Assembly (NCBI GenBank): GCA_033558025.1
Contig: JAUCEF010000014.1
Span: 1,736,001 to 1,800,000, forward strand
Length of the DNA: 64,000 bases
Direction: 5' to 3'
Origin: Phytophthora sp. 'mugwort'
Lineage: Eukaryota > Oomycota > Peronosporomycetes > Peronosporales > Peronosporaceae
Shown: positions 1 through 12,679 of the stretch, piece after piece
Layout: every line of letters starts with the position of its first letter
Position numbering within the stretch: position 1 is the first letter of the stretch
Position numbers and translations under genes: made by a program
Notes under the pieces: generated by a model
The model's database searches: none
Told to the model about the DNA's origin: nothing
The model's input: the letters and a program-made list of their open reading frames with translations, nothing else

Positions 1-3000
1 CAGGCTTAACGCCATGTACTCCGCCTCCGCCGAGCTCAGCGCCACCGTGCGCTGGTACTTGGACTTGAAAACGACCGGCGCGCCGCCAATCATGATCATG
101 ATCCCGGATACCGAGCGGCGGTCGTCCAGATTGCTGCCCCAGTCCGCGTCCGTGTACGCCTCCAACACGACCTTGCCGTCGTTGCCGCTGTAGATGACCC
201 CGAAGTCCTTCGTCGTCTTCAGGTAGCGGAGCACACGAATGGCTGCCTTCCAGTGCTGGTGCCCAGGGTCTCCAAGAACCGCGACAGCTGCGTGACGATA
301 TATGCCACGTCCGGGCGCGTGCAGGTCGTGATGTACAACAAGCATCCGATCAAAGACCTGTACGGCTTGGACCTCATGTCCTCGCGCTCAGCGTTCGTGG
401 TCGGCGATTGCATCTTCGTCAACTTCATGCCGGACTCGCACGGGTTCACCACCGCTTTCGCGTCTTGCGGGTTGAACCGGTTCACGACGTCGTCGATGTA
501 GCGCGTCTGCCTGATCATCAACGTGCCGGCCGTGTGGTTATGGTCCACCTCCCTACCGAGGATGAACTTGACCTCGCCGAGCTCCTTCATCTTAAACGCG
601 CTCTTCAACGCCATCTTGACCTCGTCAATCTCTTTGTTGGTCTTGGCGGCGATGATCATGTCGTCCACGTACAAGCAGACGTACACGTAGTTGTCCTTGG
701 AGCCCTTCACGTAGACGCACTGGTCTGCCCCGCAGCTGCGGAAGCCGATCTTCATAAACACGGCGTGGATCGTCTGATGCCACGCGCTCGCGGCCTGCTT
801 GAGGCCGTAGATCGCCTTGTCCAGCTTGCACATCATGTTCTCCGCGTTCGTGATGCCGTACGGCACCTCCATGAACACTTGCTCCTTCAGATCACTGTTC
901 AGGAACGCTGTGTCCACGTCCAGCTGCTCTGTGACGTAGGCCTTCGCCACCACCACCGACAGCACAACCCTGATCGAGTTCATGTTGGCGACGGGCGAGT
1001 ACGTCTCGAAGAAGTCCACGCCGAACTTCTGCTTAAAGCCCTTCGCCACCAACCGGGCCTTGTACCGCACAACTCGGCCGTGCTAGTTCCGCTTCTTAGC
1101 GAACACCCATCGACACTCAATCGGCCGGGCGCCAGACGTCCGTCGAACCAGCGTCCACGAGCCATTGTCCGCGTGCGCCTTCAACTCGGAGTTCATCGCC
1201 TTGATCCACTCCGACGCCTCGTTGCTCTTCATGGCCTGCTCGTACGTGGTAGGCGCGTCGTCAGCGTCTCCCACACTGGCAGCGTAAGCCAGTACCGCTT
1301 CGGCGAGCAGTCCGTCCTCGTCGACTCGAGGTCGCTTAGGCGACGGCGGCCAGAAGTGGTCGTCGTTGTCCGGGTCGTCCTCGTCGTTCACCTTGTACTC
1401 ATCTGCAACGTCTTGAAGAGCAAGGACTGAGTCACGAGGGCGTCGGACTCGTTCGGGTTCCGGGTGGAATACAAGATTGTCACTGAAGGCTGCCCCTGGC
1501 GTCCTTCGGTATCTTGCCAGCTCATGCCTCGTCAAGTCGTCCGACTCAGCCTCGGGCATCTCCGTGTCTTCCTCATGGCTCTCCTCCACCGATCCCATCG
1601 GCTCTTCAGTAGCGGGTTGGCGCTCTTGCTCGTGCTGCACGACGTCATCGACGTCCTCCGTCGAATGGATGACCGTCGTGCTCTCCGTCGGCGCCGAGTC
1701 GTAGATGCCGTCTACCTCGCGCTCGTCGAGCTTCATCGACCTTGTCACCTTCACCTTGTTCGACTCCAAGTCGTACACGCGGTAGCCCTTCGAGTTCTCG
1801 GCGTACCCCAAGAACATGCACTTGAAGCTCTTCGGCTCCAACTTGGTGCGCTTTGCCTTGTCGACGTGAGCGTACCCGACCGAGCCGAACACGCACTCGA
1901 CAGCCGAAGCCGCCACTCTACTTCGCACAGCAAAGCCAATTCAAAAGCCAAGCCTCGCATAGCTACGGTTCACCAATCTATCACGCCACAGCAGAAAAAA
2001 CATCCAATAAGCGCCTGTTCAGCCGAAGCCAACCATACCGCAAATCGAACACTTCTCCATTACGCGCAAGTGGTCCAGTCGCGGCTTGCCCCTGAACGCC
2101 AACTCGTACGGCGTCCTGCTCGAGTGCGTAATGGTCGTGGACCGGTTAATCAGGTACACCGACGTACTGACCGCCTCGGCCCACCACATCGTTGAGATAG
2201 CCTTGTAATACAACATGCTGCGGGCCTTCTCCATGATTGTGCGGTTCATGCGCTCCGCCACGCCGTTCTGCTGCGGGCTGTAAGGCACGGTCTTCTGGTG
2301 AACGATCCCGTTCAACGCGCACAACCTGTCCATCTCCTTGTTGACGAACTCCGTGCCGTTGTCCGAGCGCAGGCACTTGATGCGCTCTCCCCACTGGTTC
2401 TCGTACAAGTTCATGAACGTCTTGAACTTGACGGGCACCTCACTCTTCTTGGTGATGAAGTACGCCACCACGTACTTGGAGTAGTCATCCACAAACGTGA
2501 GCACGTACCGGGCCCCGCCCTTAGACTTCGTCTTCATGGGCCCCATGATGTCCGTGTGCACCAACTGCAACACCTTCGTCGTCTTCGACAGCGATCGAGA
2601 CGGGAAGTGCGCGACCGTCTGTTTGCCCTTCATGCAGCCCCCGCACAGCGTCATGGACTTGCGGTCCAACGTGGGCATGCCAGTGGTGGCGTTCTGCGTC
2701 TTCGCCAGCGCGTCCTTGTTCAAGTGGCCCATGCGCGCATGCCACAACTCCCACTCACTGTCGACTCCGGCGTACTCCACGTAGTGCGCCATGTCCTTCT
2801 CGCAGTCGAGCACGTAGGCCTTGCCGACCTTCTTGCCCAACGCGATCGCCTTGGACTTGTTCCAGATCGTACACGACTTCTTCTGAAACTCCACGCTCAT
2901 GCCGCGCTCCGCCAGCCTGCTGACAGACAACAGCTGCCGGTCCAGCCCGGGGATGTACATCACATCAACCATATTAATGCGCGTGCCGTCGATGCCCGTC

Positions 3001-4400
3001 AGGCGCACCGAGCCCGTTCCCACCACCCGGATCTTCTTGCCGTCCGCGATGGTCACCTCGACGTCCGAGTCGAGGTCCTTGTACTCAAACAAGTCGTTGC
3101 GGTGAGGCGTCATGTGCGCCGTCGCGCCGCTGTCGATCAGCCACCCAGCCGACCGACTCTTCCCAACGGCGAAGACCGCGTCGTCGTCGTCGTTGCCCGC
3201 GTTCGGGTCCGGGCAGTCCCGCTTCATGTGGCCCATCTGGCCGCAGTTGAAGCACTTGCCCTTGAAACCGCCGTTCTTCCTTGAACCGAAGGCCTTGCTG
3301 CCCTTGCCGCCCCTGAAGGTTTTCGCGCCTTTGAACTTACTGCCGTTCGCAGTAGCCTTTAGCGCGCGCTCAGTGCCTTCCTTCTTGTCGAGGCGCTCGT
3401 ACTCCTTGAGTAGCTTCTCCTTCACCTCGATCAACGTGAAGTCTTTCACGTTCTCCACGATCGAGCAGATCAACTCGTACTCCGTGGGCAGACTGCTCAG
3501 CAGGATGACCAGCTGACGAGCCTCGTCCAGCGGTTCTCCGAGCGTCTGCAGACCCACGATGAGCTCGTCGAAGTCGTCCAGGTGCTTGGCCATGGTCACG
3601 CCGCCCTCCATCTTGAACTCGTGGAGGCGACGGGTCATCGTCACCCGGTTGTGCATGGTCGTCCGGTTGTAGAAGTCGCGCAACGTGTTCCAGGCCATGA
3701 TGGCCGACGTCGCCGAGCGGATCTTCGTGTGGTGCTCCACCGCCACACCTTGGGCGATGAGCCCGAGCGCCTTCATGTCATTGAGCAGCCACGCCTCCGT
3801 CATCTCCGACGGGTCCTTCACCAACTGCACGTGCGCCAACAGCCCCTTCCTCGCCAGCGTCATCCGCATGGCGAACTCCCAGTGGAAGTAGTTGTCGCTT
3901 CCCAGGATGACTTCAGCTTTCTTGGCGGACGTGGTGGTCATGGCGGTACTGAAGCTTGGTCTTGAGCGTCTTGCGGCTGTTAACCTGTTGAGATGCTCTT
4001 GTTGGTTTGAGGGCAAATGCCGAAGTGAGTTCTATTGTCTCCTTACTCTTGCTAACCTGCTTCTACTTACCTTGTGTCCCAGGAGTAAATCGGAATATCG
4101 ACCAATCCGATCCATCCACGTGTTCTCAACTGCCCCCCTTTCAGCACAACGCCATTGCGTGAGCTCGCATGCATTGCGTCATCGCTGCATGTGCCCGCAC
4201 GCATCGTGTCATCACTGCGCATGGGCATGACGTCACCGCTTCGCATATACGGCGCACACATCAACATTGCCTCCAGCCGATTATTGTTGTTGTTGTCCAG
4301 ATGCGGGATATGACCACGGAAGAAAGTGCACCATCGCTCTTTCCACGATATCCAATTCGCAGTCCAATATTTCACAAAGGGTAACTTGCCAGCACAAGCT
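1..4400 (-). mobile_element. Ty1/copia LTR retrotransposon, truncated by window edge and inactivated
   Basis: Domain order on the minus strand (gag, CCHC knuckle, protease, integrase, then reverse transcriptase and RNase H) is that of Ty1/copia. The 3' end (rest of RNase H and 3' LTR) lies beyond base 1. The 5' LTR should lie between about 4020 and 4400 but I could not delimit it, because the partner LTR is outside the window. Several disabling lesions show this copy is dead. Confidence 0.93.
219..3941 (-). pseudogene. copia gag-pol polyprotein, broken by insertion, stop codon and frameshift
   Basis: The likely gag start is the ATG at 3941 (MTTTSAKK...). In order: UBN2-type gag; CCHC knuckle CFNCGQMGHMKRDC near 3240; protease motif LIDSGATAHMT near 3130; GAG-pre-integrase HARMGHLNKD; integrase core with HTDIMGP, RSDNGTEF and PQQNGVAERMNR (about 2200-2600); and reverse transcriptase with YVDDMIIA near 660. 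Three breaks are visible. About 167 extra bases sit at 1895-2061, right after the integrase. An in-frame TAG lies at about 1083. A one-base shift near 275 puts RNase H (ALSSAEAEYMAL, near 10-60) out of frame. Codon use is GC-rich like the host genes, so decay is moderate. Family assignment is certain; activity is excluded in this copy. Confidence 0.92.
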
Positions 4401-6021
4401 CTCTTAAAGCCGTTAAGTAGTGATCAAATTATTTTTCGTTCGTCGCTCGAGCCATCACCGTGATAAAGTAGATGATGAAATGCAGCTTCTCAAATCCCGT
4501 AAAACCATACTCTCGTTTGGCAACCTTACGTCTGAGGTAGCCAATGACGTAGTGAAACTGACACAACATCACGGTCGCCACAGAAAGTTCAGCTTCAAGA
4601 GTTGACAGCTCCATAAAAAGTTCTTGTCGAATAAGATGACCTTGATGTCACTCCAATTTCCATTGTTACGCTTGAATGCTGAGATAGCGCTCTACACATT
4701 CACCTGAGTTTTCCCATAAATAATCGCATGCTGAACAAACGCCCCACTACCGAATTTGTCAGTCACCATAAAGCGGATAGACGGTATCTGATCACAACAC
4801 ATACACAGAAATTCAGTATCTAGCCCAGCATACCCCTTTTATCAACTATAACATCGGCGATCACCAATTGGTACCAACTAGTACAAATTTGCACCAACCA
4901 GTACCAACACGCATCAACCAGTACCGATATCGCCAACTATCACCATCCCTCCCCGATTACAGTGACGCATCTGTTGATGTTAGTCCTGCGTGTTGCGTCA
5001 ATGCAAGACTTTAGGAAACAATCCTGTCATGCACATCATACAACATGTCTGAAATGTGATGCAGCTCGTTAATTGAGTGTCGACATCACAAAATACATTA
5101 ACCACGTTTCCAGGGCCTTCATTGTCTTGTAGTTACTCCGTCACGCGCACGTTGTCATCAGGCGATGTGTATGAATATGGTCGTTTTCCCGCGATCATGG
5201 TACTCACGTCTTTGCGAAAAAGCGTCTTACTACAAGCTTCTTTCAGGCAACGCAGGATCGTTTTGCGCTTCGCACAGCTTGCAATGAAGCACAGTTTAGA
5301 AACAATTCGTAAATGATGCACTACCACAAGCTTTCCCTGCCACCTGAACAACACTACGGGTACCAGGAGACGTAACTTCTCGTGCTCGGCGTACATATTA
5401 AATGCACTGGTTCCAAATTCGCGGTTATGAGCCGAATCATACATCCACACAGTTACTCGAAAAACACCGTCTTCACTTCAGATACAGGGCAATGAGTTCC
5501 TCAGGACATTCCATGCCGCGGATGGTATGATTTGTACGAGCGCCAGTCCATGAGACGCGAAAGCCTGCGCGTGGCAAAATTCCAACACTTCGTGTAGAAT
5601 TCGAGCGGTTCCTTTCAAATGTTTGGCGCGGTACATCGCTTTGCGGCCTGATTCATACGGCTTCTTTTCCGATATTTAATGGAGTTTGACGTTCGATGTT
5701 TGTTTATCTGGAACTATCACGCTGGTAACTAGGCGCAGCCAGGACCCCGTTAGGCTCAAGCTTACGGGACATAATATTAAACACATTTCATACCTTCTAA
5801 AATCTGCCTCCATTGCATCCCAAGCGTCATCTATATGTACTCCACTAAACTGCGGACAGCCCACACTGGCTTCGGGAACAATATCAGCGATGCCATCACC
5901 CGTTCGTTTAACGAGGTTTTTTTATCGACCGAGTTCATTTGCTGCTTTTGTAGGGCAACTCGGACTTCCGGGACTTTGCTATTCGCTCTATCAGGAGTAG
6001 AGGGACTCTGGTTCTATGGTG

Positions 6022-6044
6022 TTGGGGTCGCAGTGCGACCCCAA
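6022..6044. repeat. Perfect 10-bp stem hairpin
   Basis: TTGGGGTCGC and its exact reverse complement are separated by AGT. It is directly followed by a second hairpin. No gene boundary is evident nearby. Confidence 0.9.
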
Positions 6045-6045
6045 C

Positions 6046-6072
6046 AGCATACCTGCGACTCGCAGGTATGCT
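6046..6072. repeat. Perfect 12-bp stem hairpin
   Basis: AGCATACCTGCG and its exact reverse complement are separated by ACT. It lies one base after the preceding hairpin and 179 bp before the left end of the pogo element. Confidence 0.9.
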
Positions 6073-6250
6073 CGATCTTCGATGCGTGCCCAGCGCGCTT
6101 GTCGTTCTTCTTCGCTGTCGCCTGCGCCATCGGAAAAAAAGGGGGGGTCTGTTGAACGGCAGGGATGCGTTGATTTTAGTGTCTGAACTTTAAGATAAAA
6201 CGGTGTGATAAGGAAATACTTTTATTACGATGGACTTTTGTAACCATATA

Positions 6251-8007
6251 CAGACAACTCACAGTTGTAGAACCACATCGGGCCGGGGCATGACCTGATG
6301 TTCTTACAGACAGAACACGAATTAGTGACACACGAAAAAAATTATTCAAAGTAGTAAGTTATTTTCTGCTGTTGCAAATTACCAAGAAGGAGTTTTCTAC
6401 TGGCACTAATGATGTCGTTGAGCCCCTGGCACTCAGTTTCATTGGCAAACGCATGAGTTGACAACTGGATACATGCATTGAGTGCGTCGCGATGCGACAT
6501 AGGTTGATTCTCATCGTCCTCGTCTTCGATCGGGTCAAAGACATCCAGATCTTAATCATCTGGTTCCCATTCCGGGCAGACGCTGTCGCATTCCAGATAG
6601 TCTTCAGCAGGCATGGGATCAGCGAGTGACAGCTTGCCGATCAGCGCGTCCAACTCAGACGAATCACAGATGCCCTTCGGTTCGTTCAGTTGCTTCAGAG
6701 CACACACAGTCGCAGGTTGGATGATCCCAGTATGTGCCCAACAATTCCGAATAGTAGACGGATTGGCAGCGTTCAAAGCCTGAACAATCATGCGAATCGC
6801 TGTCAACAAGTCGATTTTGGTGCAGGCGTCGGCAGTGATTTGGTCGAGTGTCCACTGCACAAAGGCGCAACGGTAATGCAGTTTAAAATTCTTGATAATA
6901 CCCGCATCCTTTGGTTGCAAGTAGGATGTGGTATTGGCAGGTAGGAAATGTACACGAACGTTTGCGAGCTCGATGTCAACGTGACACGGTGCATTATCAA
7001 TGAGAAGCAGCACCTTCCGTCCATGCATCTTCAAGTTCACCCATTTCAACCAATCAGTGAAGAACACGGCAGTCATCCACGCTATTTTATTGGCCAAAAA
7101 TTGAACTGATAGCTTTGACTTGTCCACGCCCTTAAAACACCGAGGATTGAGGTACCGATGAATCACAAGTGGCTCAAGCTTCTCGCTCCCGTCCATGTTG
7201 CAACACAAAGCAACGGTGATGCGAGCTTTGTCCTTCTTGTGACCGGCAATCGGCCGTGTTGCAAGCGTTTGGTTAGGCTCCATGCGAAAAAATAGACCCG
7301 TTTCGTCCATATTATAGACGTCTCGTGGCTCATACTCATCCAACAGGTCCATCAACTCTTTCCGTTGTGCCTCAAGCTCATGCACAGCAACACTTGCAGC
7401 CTCTCCATGCATTCGATGAGACTTGATGCCATGGCGCTGTTTGAACCTCGTCACCCACGACGAGGACACGGATTGGTCGGGACCAAGCAGTTCGTTCGCT
7501 TTCGTCCAGATGATGGCGTCACTGATGCATACGCGGGCTTGTACCGACACAAACCATTCGAACATTGCTTCTCCATCGCTTCAAACCGACCAGCTTGCTT
7601 GCGTTTTGCCTGCGGATTGGCGTGATTGTCTTGCTTGGTACGAAAAATCTTGCTGATTGTCGAGCGTTTGACATGCTTCCCCAGCGTGCGAAGAGCCCAA
7701 TCACTCAATGCCTGTTGCGTCAGGTCTGAATTGGCCTCGTGGTGGGCTCTGATCTTGTTCTTTTCGTCTATCGTGAGGCAAATGCGGGACGGCATGTTGG
7801 CAAATCCAAGAATGAAGCGCAGTAGTCGGCTAAAATCATCAAAATCCACTGACGACCAGTCATTTTGTGCTCCTGTGTTCCTGTGTTATACAACTATGAG
7901 ATAACAATTTTATCTTTATTTCACTATTGGCATTTCTGTTCCTTGAACCGATGTGCGACAACTCGATTTGTGCCTCATCTGTAAGTCACACAACTGTGAG
8001 TTGTCTG
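6251..8007 (-). mobile_element. pogo/Tigger-type DNA transposon with 18-bp TIRs
   Basis: CAGACAACTCACAGTTGT at 6251-6268 is repeated exactly as reverse complement at 7990-8007, giving an element of 1,757 bp. The left flank is TA, as expected for this superfamily. The right flank is CA, which fits a mutated TA duplication. The TIR starts with CAG and is itself almost palindromic (ACAACT-CAC-AGTTGT). The interior carries a CENP-B/Tigger-like transposase on the minus strand. Confidence 0.85.
6342..7795 (-). pseudogene. pogo/CENP-B-like DDE transposase, one frameshift and one stop
   Basis: The start is ATG 7795 (MPSRICLTIDEKNKI). Domains: an N-terminal CENP-B-type helix-turn-helix, a second HTH (SSSWVTRFKQRHGIKSHRMHG near 7450), and a DDE core with YNMDETGLFFR (7310), LLLIDNAPCH (7000) and PANTTSYLQPKDAGIIKNFK (6900). 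A one-base frameshift lies near 7565-7580, between the DNA-binding region and the rest. A TAA at 6552 is followed by 69 further in-frame codons (DVFDPIEDEDDENQP...) to the original stop at 6342-6344. The acidic tail and the placement inside matching TIRs show this was one gene. The two lesions probably inactivate it. Confidence 0.88.
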
Positions 8008-8656
8008 CAGTTGGTTCCACATAGTCACTTCCTTACGGCGTCCAGCCACCTTCATACGCAATTCTGATTGGCCAATGAGCGACAACCTTCAGATTCTGAA
8101 AGACGTGACACCTATCAAAAGAAGGGTGACCACTTTTGCGGTAATCTATCGCGAAGCATTTACTTCGCTTGTACAGTACAAGCAAATCCGTAACAGCTTC
8201 AGCAGCACAGCGATAAAAATGAAATCACCAGCCAATCCGTGGAAAACACCATGGACCGCATGGCACCGTGGTTTCCTGGAACTCAAGACTGATGTAATTA
8301 TAACCCGAAAAGGCGACCGGCAGGCTGCCCAATCTGCTGAAGGTGAATACGATCGCGCAGGGCGAGCCGGACTGCAAGGTCCGGTGGAGGGCAGTTCATG
8401 CGGGATGAATGGTCAGCAGCGAGCGCCACCACGTAGGCTCCTGCAGCGAGTGCGAGCAAGTAGGCAAAGGTTGCGTGGGGCGAGCCGTGTAGCAATATGC
8501 GTTGGGGGGCAGTGCGTGGGGACGAAGGGCGAGCAGCGGTAGTGATGAGTGCGTGAATCCTCGGCTTCAAGTATCGGATGCAAGCACTTTAAATTTTGAT
8601 GATATATACTAACTGCGCTCACTTGCTGTTCACTCTTGCTGCTGCTACCCTACAAA
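8008..8656. other. Flank between pogo element and MULE relic
   Basis: No supported gene. The open frames here are short and mutually overlapping on both strands. It may contain the 3' terminal region of the MULE, but I could not identify terminal inverted repeats. Confidence 0.4.
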
Positions 8657-8659
8657 CTA

Positions 8660-10370
8660 CTCACGTTCAAGTGCTGGTCCTGCCAGTGGTGGCCATCCTG
8701 CTCGTGTCGGGGCCGTCCTGACTACAGTGCGCTTCCACTTAGGCAAGCGCCTGTTCACGAGCACCTCTTCCACTCGCTCGTCGATTCCAGCGGGCAGCTG
8801 CATGGCAAACCGTGCATGCACGCACATCGCGTACTTGTAGTGAAAGCGACAAGGCCACGTCCGGCTTGTCATGTCAAATGGCCAGCCAATTTCAGGTTGG
8901 TTCTCGCTTTCCATCCTAGCCGTGTTAACCCCATTTTGTGCTGACACTTGAATGTCTTCTTGCATAGTGTTTGTGGCTGCGTTGTAAACACGGGCAGGAG
9001 GTTTATACAGCACGTGCAAGGTGTCAGCCGCCGAACCCACGAGCAAGAAGTCAATGCTCATGCGAGGTACTGCAATCTGGCGCAGACGCAGATGCTGTCG
9101 GAGAGCATTCACCCGCGCCAATAGCTTCTTCGAAGGCGCCGGGTCTGTCGCAAACGCAGTCATGTCGATAGTGCGCTGGCGACAGCACGATGTGAGATGT
9201 TGCATCAGCTCGCCTACATTGAGCAGCCTGTGAGCGATGTAGTCGCGCTTCAAGGCCCGGTTGAAATGCTCAACCAAGTTGTCCGTTGATACAAAGCCTG
9301 CCGGCGTTTGGAAGCATTGCCAGCGGCAGAAGCGCTCGTTGAACCAGACGCGCTTGAATAAGCGTGGAACAGTCGAAGAGATATGTGTGTGCTTGCCACT
9401 GGCGCTGCGCAGAAGGGAGCAGGTTCGAGAACTTTCTGCGCTTCGACTGAAATGCATATTGTAGACATCTCGAAGCACTGGGTCACCTAGCTCTTTCGGC
9501 ACCCCTTAGTTCGTTCCACAACCTTAGCGATAAGATGGCAATAGGACATGAAGAGTACGTAGCTGCAATCTTCCTCAAATACACTCGCCACTGCGCTGAA
9601 CTGAGCGCCATCTGCATCTCCCATTACGTAATCTACAACGAGAGGCTTGCCAAACACCTGGTTGTAAACCCAGCGTAGCGCCGCAAAGGCCTTTGTGTAG
9701 TGCGCTTCTTGGTGCTACGACATAATATGGAGTGCGAGGAGGTGAAACTTTCACGCGGCGTCCGTGATTCCACACACTAAGACAGGATATCTGACTTGGT
9801 TCGTCTTGTACGTTGCCTCAACGTGAAAGATGAAGCTTGGCACGTCTCGATCAGCTTGGCGGAGCAGCGCTTTCGAAACGAAGCCGACCAGAAATGGCTT
9901 TTCATCGGAGCCGTTGCCCACCTAAAGCTCTCCCTTCTCGTCAATGTCCCAACCAAACGCAAAAGGCTCATGCTCGTCTTCCCGCCCGCTAACCCCCCGG
10001 GAGCGAATCGCCGCAGCGATACAAGCGCTGGTGTCACTCCCGCCGAGCTGGTACGACGGTAGCAGCACACGATGTTTTGTACCTTCTGGAGGTCTGGAAA
10101 TCGTCCAGCTGTAGCGAAAACTGTTGCGGTATTGCAATGCGGATATGTGCTGGCCTCATTCCCGCCTTCGCCATCTGCCGGGCGAACTCTTTTTGAGCTG
10201 ACGTTAGGTTGGTGGTGGTGCTGCGAGGAGGCTTTGCACTAGTGAGGTGCACACCGCTCTCGAAAAGCGAAACCAGCATTCGGTCTAGGCAGACCATCAT
10301 CTTGCCTCGCCAGGGACACGAAGCGTAAGGCGCAGGCTGTTCGCACTGCGTACAGCAGCACCTTTGCACC
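8660..10370 (-). pseudogene. Mutator-like (MULE) transposase relic with SWIM zinc finger
   Basis: Reading 10370 down to 8660, the pieces match the MULE order in several frames. First comes a FAR1/MULE-like N-terminal segment (LTSAQKEFARQMAKAGMRPAHIR, near 10190). The DDE core follows, with FIFHVEATYKTN near 9820, FHLLALHIMS near 9730 and DYVMGDADGAQFSAVA near 9620. Next is the downstream segment with FVSTDNLVEHFNRALKRDY (9260). A SWIM-type finger ends the core (WPCRFHYKYAMCVHARFA, near 8850). The frame changes at about 10040, 9770 and 9510 and stops interrupt it, so it is inactive. Function in life would have been cut-and-paste transposition. Family call is good; exact ends are unknown. Confidence 0.8.
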
Positions 10371-12613
10371 TTGTATCACATTATATGCATCGTCGGTCGG
10401 GCGCATAGCGTGCAGAACATAGCATGGCTCTTGGAGACCTTACACGCCTTCATGCACTCAAGGAGAATCAGGGTGTCTATTTCCTTGAGCTCAATGCACA
10501 TGTTGCACCAGGTGGGGGCTTGCGGCGTGGCTTCTGGGGAGGGTGTGCGTGTGCTTTGGTCCGTAGTGGCTAATTGAAGAGTGTTGTGGTTGGTTAAGAG
10601 GGCCTTGGCTACCTGCAGACGATTGCTGCGCTCGTTGTGGCTTCTTTGTGTGATTGGCTAATATTACAAAAATATGTGAGTTTGATTTGCCAAATCAATA
10701 TTTGCCTTTTGTCTGATTGGGTGTTGTATTCTCTGCAGCTCCTGGTGTGCCAGCTTGTCGTTTTCTTGTGTCGCTGCTGTTGCCATAGTGATCTCACCAG
10801 CGTCTATGTGTCAGCCATTGATTGGCTGTGCTATTCACATGTCGTTGTGTGATTCACAACTTTGCGGTGTTTTCAATGTGCTGTCCAGCACAGCGCCGCT
10901 GGGAGGGTTTGCAATCATGCACGATTCATGCATGTACGCGTCATATGTCCTGTACGTACACTGCACTGTAAAGGGGGGACTCGAAGACTTCGACCTGGTC
11001 AGCTTTCTTTTGCAAGAAAGCCGACTAGGTCAAGGAAACGCAATAGAAGGGGCATCGATTGGCGCATCACTTTAATTTAAAGTTCACAGGCACCGCGCAA
11101 AGCCTCGGGGCATGAGCCTCTCGACTTTAGGAGCTGGGCGAGACGCAATGTGGCGGTTTACATCGGTATTGAAGCCACGTGCAGCATTTACAGTCCTTGA
11201 TCATACTCCGCGGTACAATCGTAGGCAGTCTGAACCGCTTGGCAACGCCGCAGCCCGGAGGCTATGAAACTTGCCTTACCGCCAATTATGGGTCATGTTC
11301 CTCAGCATGCGGCAGTATATGCACATGTGTACCGTGCACTGTACGTTCTGCGGGGGTGCTCCAAAGGACTCCTTTAAGGAGGGTGATGCGAAAAGAGGCG
11401 GAGCTCGAGTCAGATATGCCCGTGTACGGTACTGTGGCCGATTGAGGCTTTGCAGCACTGTAGGAACACAATAGTTTTTTTTTAATACAATACTATTGTG
11501 CTTCCATAACGCATTGCATGTAGGCGATTTCCGTCAACGCCAAGAGCTGTTTCCCACACGCGGACAACAAACTTCAACGCGCAAGTACCCTTTTATTCAT
11601 TTCGAGCGCAGGTGTGTTGCTCTATTGTGCATTGTGCGCTCGCTCTCTTCAGACTGGGAGATGCTCCAGTACATGATCCCAAAAGACTAAAACCTTCATG
11701 AAATCGATTTTTGGATATGCTGTGAGTTCGTGGACAATTTGCGACTAGGAGGGTGAACGTACCAGTTTCAGCACACTATTATACGTGCAATACATGTTAC
11801 CCCTCTAATGTCTGGTACCAAGTGAATCGGGAGCTTTAAAGGCCGTGAAAAATACTTCAATGCCCCCCTTTTTCGCAAATCCGGTGTTGGCTCTCCGCTC
11901 TTTTCTGTCATTCGTTAAACACTGAAGGATGCAGTTCGAGACGTATGCTTGTCGACGCCCCACTAAAAAAGAACTGATGCATGCTCTCTGGAATTTACGC
12001 TGACAGTTGGTATGCAGCGGCACGAGCAAGCAGGGCCCAAGCGCAGGTACCCCAGAGTCGCCGAAAGATTCTGGTTCATGCTCGAAAAGGTGGATTTTTC
12101 TTAATCGCCTGTAAGTCTCACAAATTGGTTTCAATGCGCTACATGTACGTGGAGAGTGTTACTGTCAAGAAGGCGACACCTGATGGGATGCCCGCAAATG
12201 CGCGGTGCGTGGCGTCCTATCAGACGGTGTGATGCTATTCGCCCTCTTCTCTGCACGAATATCGACCTTTTTTAGGAATCCGGTGCAATGTGTGGTAGAT
12301 GTACACAACCAATTGGGGATGCTCATATTGTATTTTTTTAATTCTTCGTACAGAAAAACTGCGTCGTGTCAAAGTCATGGCAATTTAATGTGTAAGTTTG
12401 CTTGTACACATCTCAGTTCCTGCTGAACTGTCGAGATTTGAGGGGGGACAGCAATCACCATTGGCCAGCGAGGTTCGAGGCCGGATCGACGAGGCAGGTG
12501 TCACGTGAGATACGGTTTGCTTGTGGTAACGTGGTACTGTACAAGTAGATGGGTAGACGATCAGGTGAGCGAATTCACCGACAGCGAACATCGGCCGATC
12601 TTCGAAAGTCTCT
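10371..12613. other. Intergenic stretch without a recognisable gene
   Basis: Frames are short and scattered over all six readings. An inverted repeat (CACAATAGT at 11467-11475 and its complement at 11492-11500) flanks a T-rich loop. No repeat family or promoter was recognised until the initiator at 12614. Confidence 0.6.
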
Positions 12614-12630
12614 GTTCATTCTCGAATTTG
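12614..12630 (+). promoter_or_regulatory. Oomycete-type initiator of the symporter gene
   Basis: GTTCATTCTCGAATTTG matches the oomycete Inr plus flanking promoter region (TCATT followed by an AATTTG-like block) and lies 50 bp upstream of the ATG at 12680. Confidence 0.75.
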
Positions 12631-12679
12631 CCTCGTCGGCAGCAATCCCCAGCTACAGTATCTCCGCCGCTCTGCAAGC

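Larger units (their letters stand above)
4401..6250. other. Non-coding stretch with short repeats and two perfect hairpins
   Basis: No convincing gene. 4861-4930 holds imperfect repeats of an ACCAACCAGTACC-like unit. A minus-strand reading frame at 5133-5450 (105 codons) has a plausible residue mix but no recognisable domain and no promoter signal. Two adjacent perfect palindromes lie at 6022-6072 and are listed separately. Confidence 0.6.

Noticed and set aside
408..1430. Long plus-strand open frame (340 codons)
   Set aside because: It is antisense to the copia polyprotein; His/Arg/Leu/Val-rich composition is typical of the shadow of a GC-rich gene.
2298..3284. Plus-strand open frame of 328 codons
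   Set aside because: Shadow of the copia gag/protease/integrase coding strand, without any domain.
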